In this document: positions 15,420 through 23,075 of the stretch, piece by piece | Layout of the letters: each line of letters starts with the position of its first letter | Numbering within the stretch: the first letter of the stretch is position 1 | Assembly: GCA_937934305.1 (NCBI GenBank) | Contig: CALHAG010000017.1 | Span: 1 to 39,982 of the forward strand | Reading direction: 5' to 3' | Source of the DNA: Candidatus Caldarchaeum subterraneum | GTDB lineage: Archaea > Thermoproteota > Nitrososphaeria_A > Caldarchaeales > Caldarchaeaceae | Length of the DNA: 39,982 nucleotides | Position numbers and translations under genes: made by a program | Notes under the pieces: model-generated | Database searches by the model: none | Told to the model about the DNA's origin: nothing | What the model saw: only the letters and a program-made list of their open reading frames with translations

Positions 15420-16388
15420 CTATGGCCGGTATATGCCGTTTGAGAGCTGTTCGAGTTTTTGCTCCACGTTTCGCCAGTCCGGGTTATTGCTCAGCGTGTA
15501 TGTGAGGCTGTTTCCGTGGATGGCGTAGCCTGTTTCTGCGAGGAAGTCGAGGTGCGATATTGTCTCGAGTAGGGCTAGCCATTTGTCCAGCGGCGTGAGC
15601 GAGGAGAAGCTTCCCTTCGACCACCTGATTTCCTCGGCTACTTCCCTTATCGATGTTCGGCCTTTCTCCAGCGCCGACGCCGCCTGCCTAAGCCTCTCAC
15701 GATGATGGCTGAAAATCTCCCTTACTCTCGGCATCGGGTCTTTTATCAAGGGCCCATGCGAGGGGACAAGCATCTCGACATCAAGCGACGCCACTTTTAC
15801 GAGGCTCTCGAGATAGTTTCTTAGAGGATGGTAGCCGGGTAGAGGCACGTAGGCGACGTTGCTGGTTTCTTTGACCAGTATGAGGTCTCCGGTGATGGCG
15901 TGGTTCTCGCCGACGAGAATGACGTGTCCCGGAGTGTGTCCAGGAGTGTGCATAAGACGCCACATGGACATCGCCATGCCGTCTTCCGCGAAAAAGTCTG
16001 GAGCCGGCAGAACCTTGAGCACGTGCAAAGCCTCTTGGAGAAAATCAACTGACACGTCTGCGAACATTCTGTGGATGCTTTTGTCGAGGTTGATTGCTTG
16101 GTTCAGGGTCTCTAGCTCGAGCCTGTGGTAGATGATTGGAATGTTTTTGGCTTTTTTCACGGCCAGGGCCCCGCCAGAGTGGTCTATGTGAAGATGCGTC
16201 AAGACAATGCTTGAAAGCCTTCGTTTTTCCAGAATATTTAGAAGCTGGGGCACAGTTTCGCCGTATCCTGTGTCAACAAGTATTCTTTTTTCATCTTCTT
16301 TGAGCAGGAAGCAGCGGACGGGAAGTTCAACGTCTCCGTCCAGCTCGACAACTTCAACACCTTCAGCCAGTTCCCAGGTCTCCGCCAA
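15420..16388 (-). CDS. MBL-fold metallohydrolase (glyoxalase II-like)
   Basis: Metallo-beta-lactamase-fold hydrolase of 322 residues. Visible: VDTGYGET, zinc motif THLHIDHSGG (about 63-72), MHTPGHTPGHVILV, AITGDLIL and VPSHGPLI, giving the usual H-x-H-x-DH, H, D, H ligand set. The C-terminal 90 residues form a helical winged-helix-like extension (GRTSIREVAEEIRWSKGSF) seen in LACTB2/SoxH-like members. Substrate (thioester, RNA or lactone) cannot be inferred. TTG start at 16388; a near-palindromic TATA region centred at 16418 lies about 27-30 nt upstream, predicting a leaderless transcript. Divergent from aminotransferase 1. Confidence 0.85.
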   Translation of the reverse strand: MAETWELAEGVEVVELDGDVELPVRCFLLKEDEKRILVDTGYGETVPQLLNILEKRRLSSIVLTHLHIDHSGGALAVKKAKNIPIIYHRLELETLNQAINLDKSIHRMFADVSVDFLQEALHVLKVLPAPDFFAEDGMAMSMWRLMHTPGHTPGHVILVGENHAITGDLILVKETSNVAYVPLPGYHPLRNYLESLVKVASLDVEMLVPSHGPLIKDPMPRVREIFSHHRERLRQAASALEKGRTSIREVAEEIRWSKGSFSSLTPLDKWLALLETISHLDFLAETGYAIHGNSLTYTLSNNPDWRNVEQKLEQLSNGIYRP

Positions 16389-16469
16389 CCCGGATAAACA
16401 GACGCGGAGGTGTGTTTTAAACCACGATGTTTAGAAACCCTTTTTTCAGACCATAAAATATTCTCGGTC
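16389..16469. promoter_or_regulatory. bidirectional promoter with near-palindromic TATA element
   Basis: GTGTTTTAAACCAC (16412-16425) is a near-perfect palindrome (two mismatched positions) around TTTAAA. On the minus strand it lies about 27-30 nt before the MBL TTG; on the plus strand it would give a start near 16444, a leader of about 25 nt before the ATG at 16470. One element may serve both genes. Confidence 0.4.
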
Positions 16470-17771
16470 ATGGATAGGTTTCTGGAGCTTAGGCGATTGG
16501 TTTCGCCGGGGGTGGCGCTTGTTCATCCGATAACGATTATGCGGGGGGAGAACGCTGTGCTCATGGACTCCGAGGGCCGCAGATACATCGACTTCACCTC
16601 TGGGATAGGTGTGGTGAACCTTGGACACGGTAACCCCGAGATAGGTGAAGCGGTGGAAAAAGCGTTGAAGAATTTATGGCATCTCTGTTTCATGGTGGCC
16701 AATTACCCGGGCTACGTGGAAGTTGTTGAGAAGCTTGTCGAAACTGTTCCCGGAGATTTTGAGAAGCGTGGTGCCTTGTTTAACAGCGGGGCCGAGGCGG
16801 TGGAAAACGCTGTCAAAATAGCCCGGCACGTAACCAAGAGACCCTACGCCGTCTCATTCGAGAATTCTTTCCACGGCCGCACATATCTCGCCATGGCTTT
16901 GACAGGCAAGTATGAGCCCTACAAGGTTGATTTCGAGCCGTTTCCATCCGCCGTTGAGCATGTCCCATTCCCCTACTGCTACCGCTGCCCATTTGGACAG
17001 AGCTACCCCGGCTGCGGCCTCGAGTGCATGGACTATGTCAAAAAACATTTCTTCAAGACAAGAGTTCCACCGCATAAGATAGCCTGTTTCATCATCGAGC
17101 CTATACAGGGGGAGGGAGGGTTTGTTCCAGCTCCGCCAGAGTATCTGAGGGAGCTGCGCAGCGTCTGCGACGAGCATGGCATAGTGTTTATTGACGACGA
17201 GGTTCAGACGGGTTTCTGTAGAACAGGCCGCTTCTACGCGATTGAGCACAGCGGCGTGGCTCCCGACCTTGTGACAGTGGGCAAAGCACTTGCCAACGGC
17301 CTTCCCTTGTCAGCGGTTGCTGGAAAAGCTTCGCTCATGGATAACATGCCACCTGGCTCGCTTGGGTCAACCTTCGGAGGAAACCCTGTCGCATGCGCAG
17401 CCGCTGTGAAGGTCTTCGAGATTATGAAGCGTGACGACTTGGCTGGAAGAGCTATGCGTCTGGGCGAGTTGATCGCTGAGAGACTTGGCGAGTTTTTTGA
17501 AAGGTTTGAGCTGGTGGGTGATGTGAGGGGGCTTGGTGTGATGAGGGCTTTTGAGCTGGTGAAAGATAGGAGGAGCAAGGAGCCTGCCGTCAAGGAGACA
17601 TCTATGATTCTTGAGCATGCACGCCGCCGTGGCCTCCTCCTGCTCAAAGCCGGGCTATACTCGAACGTGGTGAGGCTTCATCCACCGTTGACCATAGAAG
17701 AGGAGCTGCTGAACAAGGGCCTCGACACTGTTGAGGAATGTCTGAAAGAGGTTTCTAAGCAGCCAAGCTAA
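16470..17771 (+). CDS. class III aminotransferase 1, 4-aminobutyrate aminotransferase-like
   Basis: PLP enzyme moving an omega- or alpha-amino group to a 2-oxo acid. 433 residues from ATG 16470; the frame runs 20 codons further up through the promoter, rejected. Visible: FTSGIGVVNLGHGNP, NSGAEAVENAVKIA (phosphate cup), FHGRTYLAMALTG, IIEPIQGEGG, IDDEVQTGFCRTG (PLP-binding Asp) and VGKALANGLPLSAV with Schiff-base lysine K272; LGSTFGGNPVACAA. The Cys cluster PYCYRCPFG...YPGCGLEC is typical of archaeal GABA-aminotransferase/broad-range amino-acid racemase relatives. So GabT-like is the best guess, but a racemase is possible. Overlaps the convergent aminotransferase 2 gene by 17 nt. Confidence 0.9.
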   Translation: MDRFLELRRLVSPGVALVHPITIMRGENAVLMDSEGRRYIDFTSGIGVVNLGHGNPEIGEAVEKALKNLWHLCFMVANYPGYVEVVEKLVETVPGDFEKRGALFNSGAEAVENAVKIARHVTKRPYAVSFENSFHGRTYLAMALTGKYEPYKVDFEPFPSAVEHVPFPYCYRCPFGQSYPGCGLECMDYVKKHFFKTRVPPHKIACFIIEPIQGEGGFVPAPPEYLRELRSVCDEHGIVFIDDEVQTGFCRTGRFYAIEHSGVAPDLVTVGKALANGLPLSAVAGKASLMDNMPPGSLGSTFGGNPVACAAAVKVFEIMKRDDLAGRAMRLGELIAERLGEFFERFELVGDVRGLGVMRAFELVKDRRSKEPAVKETSMILEHARRRGLLLLKAGLYSNVVRLHPPLTIEEELLNKGLDTVEECLKEVSKQPS

Positions 17772-19095
17772 ACTGTTTCTTCACTTCTCTGAAAGCCTCC
17801 TCCGCCGCAGCGACTGTCAGCTCCACATCCTCGTCCGTGTGCATAGTCGACAACAAGATTCTCTCACCATCATCCGCATAAATGTAGACTCCTTTTTCAA
17901 ACATCTTAAGGGCCCAGGCGGTGTATGCTGCCGAGTTTGTCTGCAGCTTTTCTCTGTAGGATGTTACTTCGGGTAGGTTGGTGAAGTATACTTGGAACAA
18001 TGGGCCGAGACCTTGCACTATCGCTTCTACACCCGTGTCATCTATGGCCTGCCGAAGCCCCTTCATCAGCTTCTCGCCTGTCGAGTGGAGACGCTGGAAT
18101 GCTTCGCCATTGTTTGCGAGCAGGATGTCGAGGTTGGCTGAGGCGCCTGCGAGGCTGAGTGGATGAGCGTTGTATGTTCCGCCGAACCCTATCTTTCCAG
18201 GCCCGATGTTTTCGAGGATGTCTCTGCGGCCTGTGACCGCGGCGATTGGCACACCTCCTCCCAACGCTTTGCCGAACGTCGCCAAATCGGCTTTTACGCC
18301 GAAATATTCCTGAGCTCCACCAGGTGCAAGCCTGAACCCTGTAATCACCTCATCAAATATCAGCAGAGCATCAGCTTCCTCAGCCAGCTCCTTCAAGGCT
18401 TTGAGGAACCCGGGCTTGGGCAGGATTACTCCGTTGTTAGCCATGACTGGTTCGGCGATGATTGCTGCGAGGTTGCTGCGGTTTCTCCGGACTATTTTCC
18501 GAAGTGCTTCGAGGTTGTTCCACGGCGCTATGGTGACGGTTTTGCCGACTGACTCGGGTATGCCTGGATAGTAGGGGATTCGGAACGGCGAGATCTCGAG
18601 GCCGGGGTTGGATGACTCGACGCTCCACAGAACGTAGTCGTGATGGCCGTGGTAGGAGCCCTCGAACTTGATTATCTTTGTCTTGCCCGTCACAGCCCTC
18701 GCAATCCTGATGGCCTCCATCGTAGCCTCGGTGCCTGTTGACGCGAAGAGAACCATCTCAGCGTTGGGGACAACTCGCTGAATCTTCGACGCAACCTCAA
18801 TCTCCAGCTCAACAGGTGTACCGCTCATCAAAAGCTCCTCCGCCTGCTTCTTCACAGCCTCAACAATCCGTGGATGACAGTGGCCGTTTATCAGCGAGCC
18901 GAAGCCCAGCAGATAATCGATGTACATGTTGCCGTCGACGTCCCAGACACGTGAACCCCTCCCCCGGACAGCGAACATCGGGTTGGGTATCCGGGTTCTC
19001 ATAACCGACGAAGCGCCGGTGGGGATAATCTTCTTCGCCTCATTCAGCAGTGTCTCTGACTTTGAGGATTTTCTTTGTAGGAGTGAGTTCATCAT
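17755..19095 (-). CDS. class III aminotransferase 2, glutamate-1-semialdehyde aminomutase-like
   Basis: 446 residues with the HemL-type layout: RGRGSRVWDVDGNMYIDY near the N-terminus, LFASTGTEATMEAIRIAR, FEGSYHGHHD, FDEVITGFR (PLP Asp) and FGKALGGGVPIAAV with Schiff-base lysine K276, then GGTYNAHPLSLAGA. True HemL makes 5-aminolevulinate, but no other tetrapyrrole gene is in the window, and aminotransferases with this sequence type also act on beta- or omega-amino acids. I therefore keep the specific activity open. ATG ATG at 19095/19092, with GTGATGG a few bases upstream and a TATA-like GATAAATC about 36 nt upstream. Preceded by a hairpin-rich leader. No membrane or signal segment. Confidence 0.88.
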   Translation of the reverse strand: MMNSLLQRKSSKSETLLNEAKKIIPTGASSVMRTRIPNPMFAVRGRGSRVWDVDGNMYIDYLLGFGSLINGHCHPRIVEAVKKQAEELLMSGTPVELEIEVASKIQRVVPNAEMVLFASTGTEATMEAIRIARAVTGKTKIIKFEGSYHGHHDYVLWSVESSNPGLEISPFRIPYYPGIPESVGKTVTIAPWNNLEALRKIVRRNRSNLAAIIAEPVMANNGVILPKPGFLKALKELAEEADALLIFDEVITGFRLAPGGAQEYFGVKADLATFGKALGGGVPIAAVTGRRDILENIGPGKIGFGGTYNAHPLSLAGASANLDILLANNGEAFQRLHSTGEKLMKGLRQAIDDTGVEAIVQGLGPLFQVYFTNLPEVTSYREKLQTNSAAYTAWALKMFEKGVYIYADDGERILLSTMHTDEDVELTVAAAEEAFREVKKQFSLAA

Positions 19096-19123
19096 GGTTC
19101 CATCACTGGCCTCTGTAGTTTTC

Positions 19124-19149
19124 TGCCAGATTTATCCTTTTTTTGCCAG
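19124..19149. repeat. 20-bp-spaced direct hexamer repeat flanking a TATA-like box
   Basis: TGCCAG at 19124-19129 and again at 19144-19149, starts exactly 20 bp apart, with the minus-strand TATA-like GATAAATC between them, upstream of aminotransferase 2. Geometry fits an operator on one DNA face; chance occurrence cannot be excluded. Confidence 0.35.
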
Positions 19150-19190
19150 GAAATAGAAAAATCCACCGTAAAATAGTTAAAAACTGCAGA

Positions 19191-19220
19191 AAACCCCGTT
19201 AGCGGGTTTAGCTACCCGCT
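19191..19220 (-). promoter_or_regulatory. overlapping alternative hairpins in the leader of aminotransferase 2
   Basis: Perfect 7-bp hairpin AGCGGGT / ACCCGCT with a 6-nt loop (19201-19220) shares its arm with a competing 6-bp hairpin AAACCC / GGGTTT (19191-19209). On the minus strand the second is followed by a run of T. Mutually exclusive pairings resemble an attenuator, but no ligand or leader peptide is recognised. Confidence 0.4.
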
Positions 19221-19221
19221 T

Positions 19222-19245
19222 GTATAAAAAACGGCGAACCGTTTT
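19222..19245 (-). terminator. hairpin plus T-run, likely terminator of aminotransferase 3
   Basis: On the minus strand AAAACGG - TTCG - CCGTTTT (19245-19228) is a perfect 7-bp stem with a TTCG loop, followed directly by more T (six in total) and ATAC. It lies 95 nt after the stop of the aminotransferase 3 gene. Archaeal termination depends mostly on the T-run, which is present. Confidence 0.5.
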
Positions 19246-19339
19246 GAGGCTCATAATCGGTAAAGCGTGGTCCCGAAGCTTGAAAAACGTTTAAAAGATG
19301 TTTTGGGGCTGGAGAAGCTTTTATCTGGTTTTTCGCGGT

Positions 19340-20677
19340 TTATGGGGCGTTTTTCTCGGTTTTTTCATCAGCGACTTTTAGGGCGCTGTCAAGAGCTTCG
19401 ACGCCTTTGTCGATGTCCTCCTTCTCGACGATGAGCGGAGGCGCCACCACGAGATGATTTATCCAAGACATGACGAAGACGCCTTGCTTCATCATCTCCG
19501 CGGCCACTTGGTCAACCACGAGCGGTGCGCCGCTGTATTTGTCTTTCGGCACGTTGAAGGGCGCCCTTGACCTCTGGTTCTTGGTGAGGTCAACAGCCCA
19601 GAAAAGCCCTAGGCCCCGCACCTCGCCAACTGATGGATGCTTGTCCCCAACCTCCTTCAACCGCTTACCGAGATACTCGCCCATTCTCCTCGACCGGTCG
19701 ATAAGGTTCAGCCTCCTGTACTCGTCTATAGCCGCCACAGCCGCCGCGAGTGTGAGAGGATGGGCTTCGTAGGTGTGGCCGTGTGGGAAAAAGTGGTCTT
19801 CGAAGTATTCGCTGATTTTCTCAGACGTGGCTGTGAGGCCGAGAGGAAGGTAAGCTGATGTGATACCTTTAGCGGTGGTGAGGATGTCTGGCTCGACGTT
19901 CCAGTGGTTGACGGCGAACCATTCCCCTGTACGCCCCCATCCACTCATAACCTCGTCAGCGATAAGCAAAACACCGTGTCGCCGCGTTATCTCACGCAGC
20001 TTCGGCATATACTCGGGCGGAGGCACTATCACACCGTTGGTCCCCACGACAGGCTCCACAATCACCGCCGCCACGTTTCCGTCATAGCTCAGCATGTAGT
20101 CAACATAGTCGGCGCAAGCGACTCCACATTCGGGATAGGTAAGCTTGAGGGGGCAGCGGTAACAGTAGGGGTCGGGGGCAAACACGGTGCCGGGGACGGT
20201 GTCGACTGCTTCTGCATACCAGCGGCGTATGTCTCCGGTGACCGCGAGAGAGGCGGCTGTTGCTCCATGATAGGAGCGGTAGCGGGCGATTATCTTGTGT
20301 CTGCCTGTGTAAATGCGCGCTATCTTGAGAGCCGCCTCGTTGGCCTCTGTTCCAGAAGTTGAGTAGAAGAATTTTCTCAGCCCCGGGGGAAGTATCTCCA
20401 CCAGTTTTCTGCTAAGCTCCGCCCTGACTTCGCATGTGAAAGCAGGCATGAGATAAGGTGTTTTCTCGAGATAGTTTTTCACAGCCTCGATAACGTTTCT
20501 GTTACGGTGGCCGAGGTTGACGCAGACCAGTTGAGAGGAGAAGTCGAGATATTTTTTGCCCGAGGCGTCGGTGAAGTAGCATCCCTCTGCGTCAACTATG
20601 TGGAGAGGCTTCCACCCCCTCTGCTTTCTCCAAGTTCCATACGTGTATCTTACTGTGTCTTCAACCACTTCATCCAT
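19340..20677 (-). CDS. class III aminotransferase 3, omega-amino acid:pyruvate/taurine type
   Basis: 445 residues from ATG 20677. Visible: TDASGKKYLDFSSQLVCVNLGH, STSGTEANEAALKIARIYTG, YRSYHGATAASLAVTGD, PDPYCYRCPLKLTYPECGVAC, IVEPVVGTNGVIVPP, IADEVMSGWGRTG (PLP Asp) and TTAKGITSAYLPLG with Schiff-base lysine K270, HTYEAHPLTLAAA. The KGITSAYLPLG loop and HG-T-Y-E-A-HP segment are like taurine:pyruvate, beta-alanine:pyruvate and related omega-transaminases, so the product is probably an aldehyde or semialdehyde. The frame continues 27 codons upstream, but TATA-like and GGTGTTT elements lie between the two possible starts, favouring 20677. Divergent from the Mo-hydroxylase gene. Confidence 0.88.
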   Translation of the reverse strand: MDEVVEDTVRYTYGTWRKQRGWKPLHIVDAEGCYFTDASGKKYLDFSSQLVCVNLGHRNRNVIEAVKNYLEKTPYLMPAFTCEVRAELSRKLVEILPPGLRKFFYSTSGTEANEAALKIARIYTGRHKIIARYRSYHGATAASLAVTGDIRRWYAEAVDTVPGTVFAPDPYCYRCPLKLTYPECGVACADYVDYMLSYDGNVAAVIVEPVVGTNGVIVPPPEYMPKLREITRRHGVLLIADEVMSGWGRTGEWFAVNHWNVEPDILTTAKGITSAYLPLGLTATSEKISEYFEDHFFPHGHTYEAHPLTLAAAVAAIDEYRRLNLIDRSRRMGEYLGKRLKEVGDKHPSVGEVRGLGLFWAVDLTKNQRSRAPFNVPKDKYSGAPLVVDQVAAEMMKQGVFVMSWINHLVVAPPLIVEKEDIDKGVEALDSALKVADEKTEKNAP

Positions 20678-20763
20678 GTCGCAAAAACACCTAAACTCCC
20701 TTTGGCAATAAAGCTTTAGGTTGTTCAGCGAATTTTTATAACCCGCATCCCACTCCATTTTAC
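20678..20763. promoter_or_regulatory. divergent promoters, aminotransferase 3 and molybdenum hydroxylase
   Basis: TTATAA (20736-20741) within TTTTTATAACCC is centred about 25 nt before the plus-strand ATG at 20764 (leaderless). Being symmetric it could also fire the minus strand (start near 20712). A second minus-strand element, AATAAAG (about 20705-20711), lies about 30 nt before the ATG at 20677, which has GGTGTTT in front. Confidence 0.45.
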
Positions 20764-23055
20764 ATGGCCAAGCTTGTTGGTGTAGCTGTCAAGCGGAAGG
20801 AGGACCCTCGTCTTGTAAAAGGTGAATCGGTTTACGTCGACGATATCAGGCTTCCGGGGATGCTGTATGCTGTTTTTGTGAGAAGCCCCCACGCACATGC
20901 AAGAATAAAGTCGCTAGATGTGTCGGCGGCGAGAAGGGTTAGGGGCGTGGCAGCGGTTTACACGGGCAAGGACCTGCAGGGAAAAGTGGGTTCGCAGGTG
21001 GTTGAAACAATCATGGATGAGAAGAGGTTTGTCCAGAGACAGCCTCTAGCAGTCGACGTTGTCAAGTTTGTCGGCGAGCCGGTGGCTGTGGTTGTCGCGG
21101 AAGACCTTTACACGGCGCGGGACGCAGCCGAGCTTGTCCAAGTAGAGTATGAGCCTTTGCCCGCTGTTGTCGACCCAGAGAAAGCCCTTGAGAAAGATTC
21201 TCCCCGTGTTCATGAGACGCTCGAGGATAATGTTTGCTACAGGTGGCGGAGGGTTTACGGCGATGTGGAGAAGTTGTTCAAAGAGGCTGACGAGGTTGTG
21301 GAGACGCGTCTGGTTATTCAGCGTCTCGCTCCATCGGCAATGGAGCCGCGCGGTGTTGTCGCCCACTATGATGGCTACAACAGAATGCTTACTGTCTGGT
21401 CCTCGACACAGTTTCCACATCGTCTCCGCACATGGATATCCACGTCGCTGAACATGGCTGAGAACAGGGTGAGAGTAATTGCGCCCGAGGTGGGAGGAGG
21501 CTTCGGCTCCAAGCTCAACCACTATCCTGAGGAAGTAATCATACCCTACCTAGCCATAAAACTCGGCAGACCCGTAAAATGGTTCGAGAACAGGTCTGAA
21601 AACCTCTCAGCCACAACACATGGAAGAGACATGATAGCAAATGTCTCCGCGGCGGTCAAGAGGACTGGCGAGATTCTCGCGGTTCGTCTCAAGCTGTTGG
21701 CTGACCTCGGCGCATACAGCTACGTCTACACCCAGGATAACCCGATTATGGCTGCGAGGATGATTCAGGGCTGCTATATGATTCAGGGCCTCGACCTCGA
21801 GGTGATAGGCGTTTACACCAACAAAATGGCCACGGATGCTTACCGCGGCGCCGGCAGACCCGAGGCATCATACATCATCGAAAGAACTGTCGACGCCGTT
21901 GCCCGTAGGCTTGGAATGGACCCTGCGGAGGTTAGGCGCAGAAACTTCATACCCGCGGAGAAGCTGCCCTACAAGACTTTGACCGGATTTGTCTACGACT
22001 CAGGTGACTATGCGAAGGCTTTGGACACTCTTCTCGCCGCGGCCGACTATGAGGGGTTGAAGAAGATGAGGGATGAGCATCGGAAACAGGGCCGCTATCT
22101 CGGGATAGGCCTCTCCACGTTCATCGAGGTGTGTAACTTCTCCTACCAGAGCGCATCGGTCCGCGTTGAACCGAGTGGAAAAACTCTTGTCTTCACCAGC
22201 ACATCCCCCCATGGACAGGGTGAGGAGACAGCGTTTGCGCAAATAGTATCCGATGCTCTCGGCGTCTCTATTGATGATGTGCAGGTTATTCACGGCGACA
22301 CCTTAGCCATTCCCTATGGGTGGGGAACCGCGGGCAGCTGGACACTCACCTCGGGAGGAAACGCCATCCTAAACGCATGCAAACAGATAAGGCAAAAGAT
22401 GGTAGCCATCGCAGCCCATCATCTCGAATGCAGCCCCGAAGACATAGAAGTCGAGGATGGAAGATTCTTTGTCAAGGACGCTCCCGAGAAAGGTGTCTCG
22501 TTTGAAGAGGTGGCGGCCATGGCTTATGACCCTGAGAAGCTGCCCGAGGGAGTTGAGATGGGTCTCGCCGCAACAAGCTTCTACAACCCAGACCTCACAT
22601 TCCCCTACGGAGCATACCTAGCACTGGTCGAAGTATTTCCGGAGACGGGGGAGGTTGAGGTCAAGAAAGCCTTCCTCGTAAACGACGTCGGCAAAGTAGT
22701 CAACCCGATGCTCGTAGAGGGCCAGATACACGGCGGAGCTGTGCAAGCGCTTGGACAGGCGCTGTATGAGGAGGTTGTCTACGGCGAGAACGGAGCCCTG
22801 TTGACAAGCTCTTTCGCCGACTATCTCCTGCCTTCGGCGACGGAGATACCTGAAATGGTTCTGCAACGGATGGAGACGCCTGCCCCGAATCCCTTAGGCA
22901 CGAAAGGGGTGGGCGAGCTGGCGACCATCGGTTTCACACAGGCCATCGTAAACGCGGTTGAAGACGCGCTGTCACCCCTCGGAATAAGGATAGAGAAAAC
23001 ACCTCTCACACCGTATAGAGTCTGGTCGCTCGCCAACATGGGTCAGCGGCGTTAA
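20764..23055 (+). CDS. molybdenum hydroxylase large subunit (xanthine dehydrogenase family, CoxL form II-like)
   Basis: 763-residue molybdopterin-binding subunit of the xanthine oxidase/aldehyde oxidoreductase/CO dehydrogenase family. Visible: N-terminal VKRKEDPRLVKGESVYVDDI, FVRSPHAHARI, FVGEPVAVVVAED, APEVGGGFGSK (Moco-binding Gly loop), TDAYRGAGRPEASY, and LGTKGVGELATIGF with the catalytic Glu. The loop reads AYRGAGR, the form II type; the AYxCSFR loop with the Cu-binding Cys of true aerobic CO dehydrogenase is absent, so CO oxidation is unlikely and aldehyde or heterocycle hydroxylation likely. The FAD medium and 2Fe-2S small subunits, usually adjacent, are not in this window. First of a plus-strand run with the LysDH-like and PotD genes. 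Confidence 0.93.
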   Translation: MAKLVGVAVKRKEDPRLVKGESVYVDDIRLPGMLYAVFVRSPHAHARIKSLDVSAARRVRGVAAVYTGKDLQGKVGSQVVETIMDEKRFVQRQPLAVDVVKFVGEPVAVVVAEDLYTARDAAELVQVEYEPLPAVVDPEKALEKDSPRVHETLEDNVCYRWRRVYGDVEKLFKEADEVVETRLVIQRLAPSAMEPRGVVAHYDGYNRMLTVWSSTQFPHRLRTWISTSLNMAENRVRVIAPEVGGGFGSKLNHYPEEVIIPYLAIKLGRPVKWFENRSENLSATTHGRDMIANVSAAVKRTGEILAVRLKLLADLGAYSYVYTQDNPIMAARMIQGCYMIQGLDLEVIGVYTNKMATDAYRGAGRPEASYIIERTVDAVARRLGMDPAEVRRRNFIPAEKLPYKTLTGFVYDSGDYAKALDTLLAAADYEGLKKMRDEHRKQGRYLGIGLSTFIEVCNFSYQSASVRVEPSGKTLVFTSTSPHGQGEETAFAQIVSDALGVSIDDVQVIHGDTLAIPYGWGTAGSWTLTSGGNAILNACKQIRQKMVAIAAHHLECSPEDIEVEDGRFFVKDAPEKGVSFEEVAAMAYDPEKLPEGVEMGLAATSFYNPDLTFPYGAYLALVEVFPETGEVEVKKAFLVNDVGKVVNPMLVEGQIHGGAVQALGQALYEEVVYGENGALLTSSFADYLLPSATEIPEMVLQRMETPAPNPLGTKGVGELATIGFTQAIVNAVEDALSPLGIRIEKTPLTPYRVWSLANMGQRR

Positions 23056-23075
23056 GCATCCATGTGTGGGAGGGT

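Noticed and set aside
17755-19095. Calling aminotransferase 2 hemL
   Set aside because: Layout is HemL-like, but no other tetrapyrrole gene is present, a second HemL-like paralogue lies nearby, and the context is amine catabolism.
19191-19245. tRNA or known riboswitch in the hairpin region
   Set aside because: No T-loop or acceptor pairing for a tRNA, and no riboswitch consensus I recognise; described only as hairpins.
20764-23055. Aerobic CO dehydrogenase
   Set aside because: The Cu-binding AYxCSFR loop is replaced by AYRGAGR and the medium and small subunits are missing.
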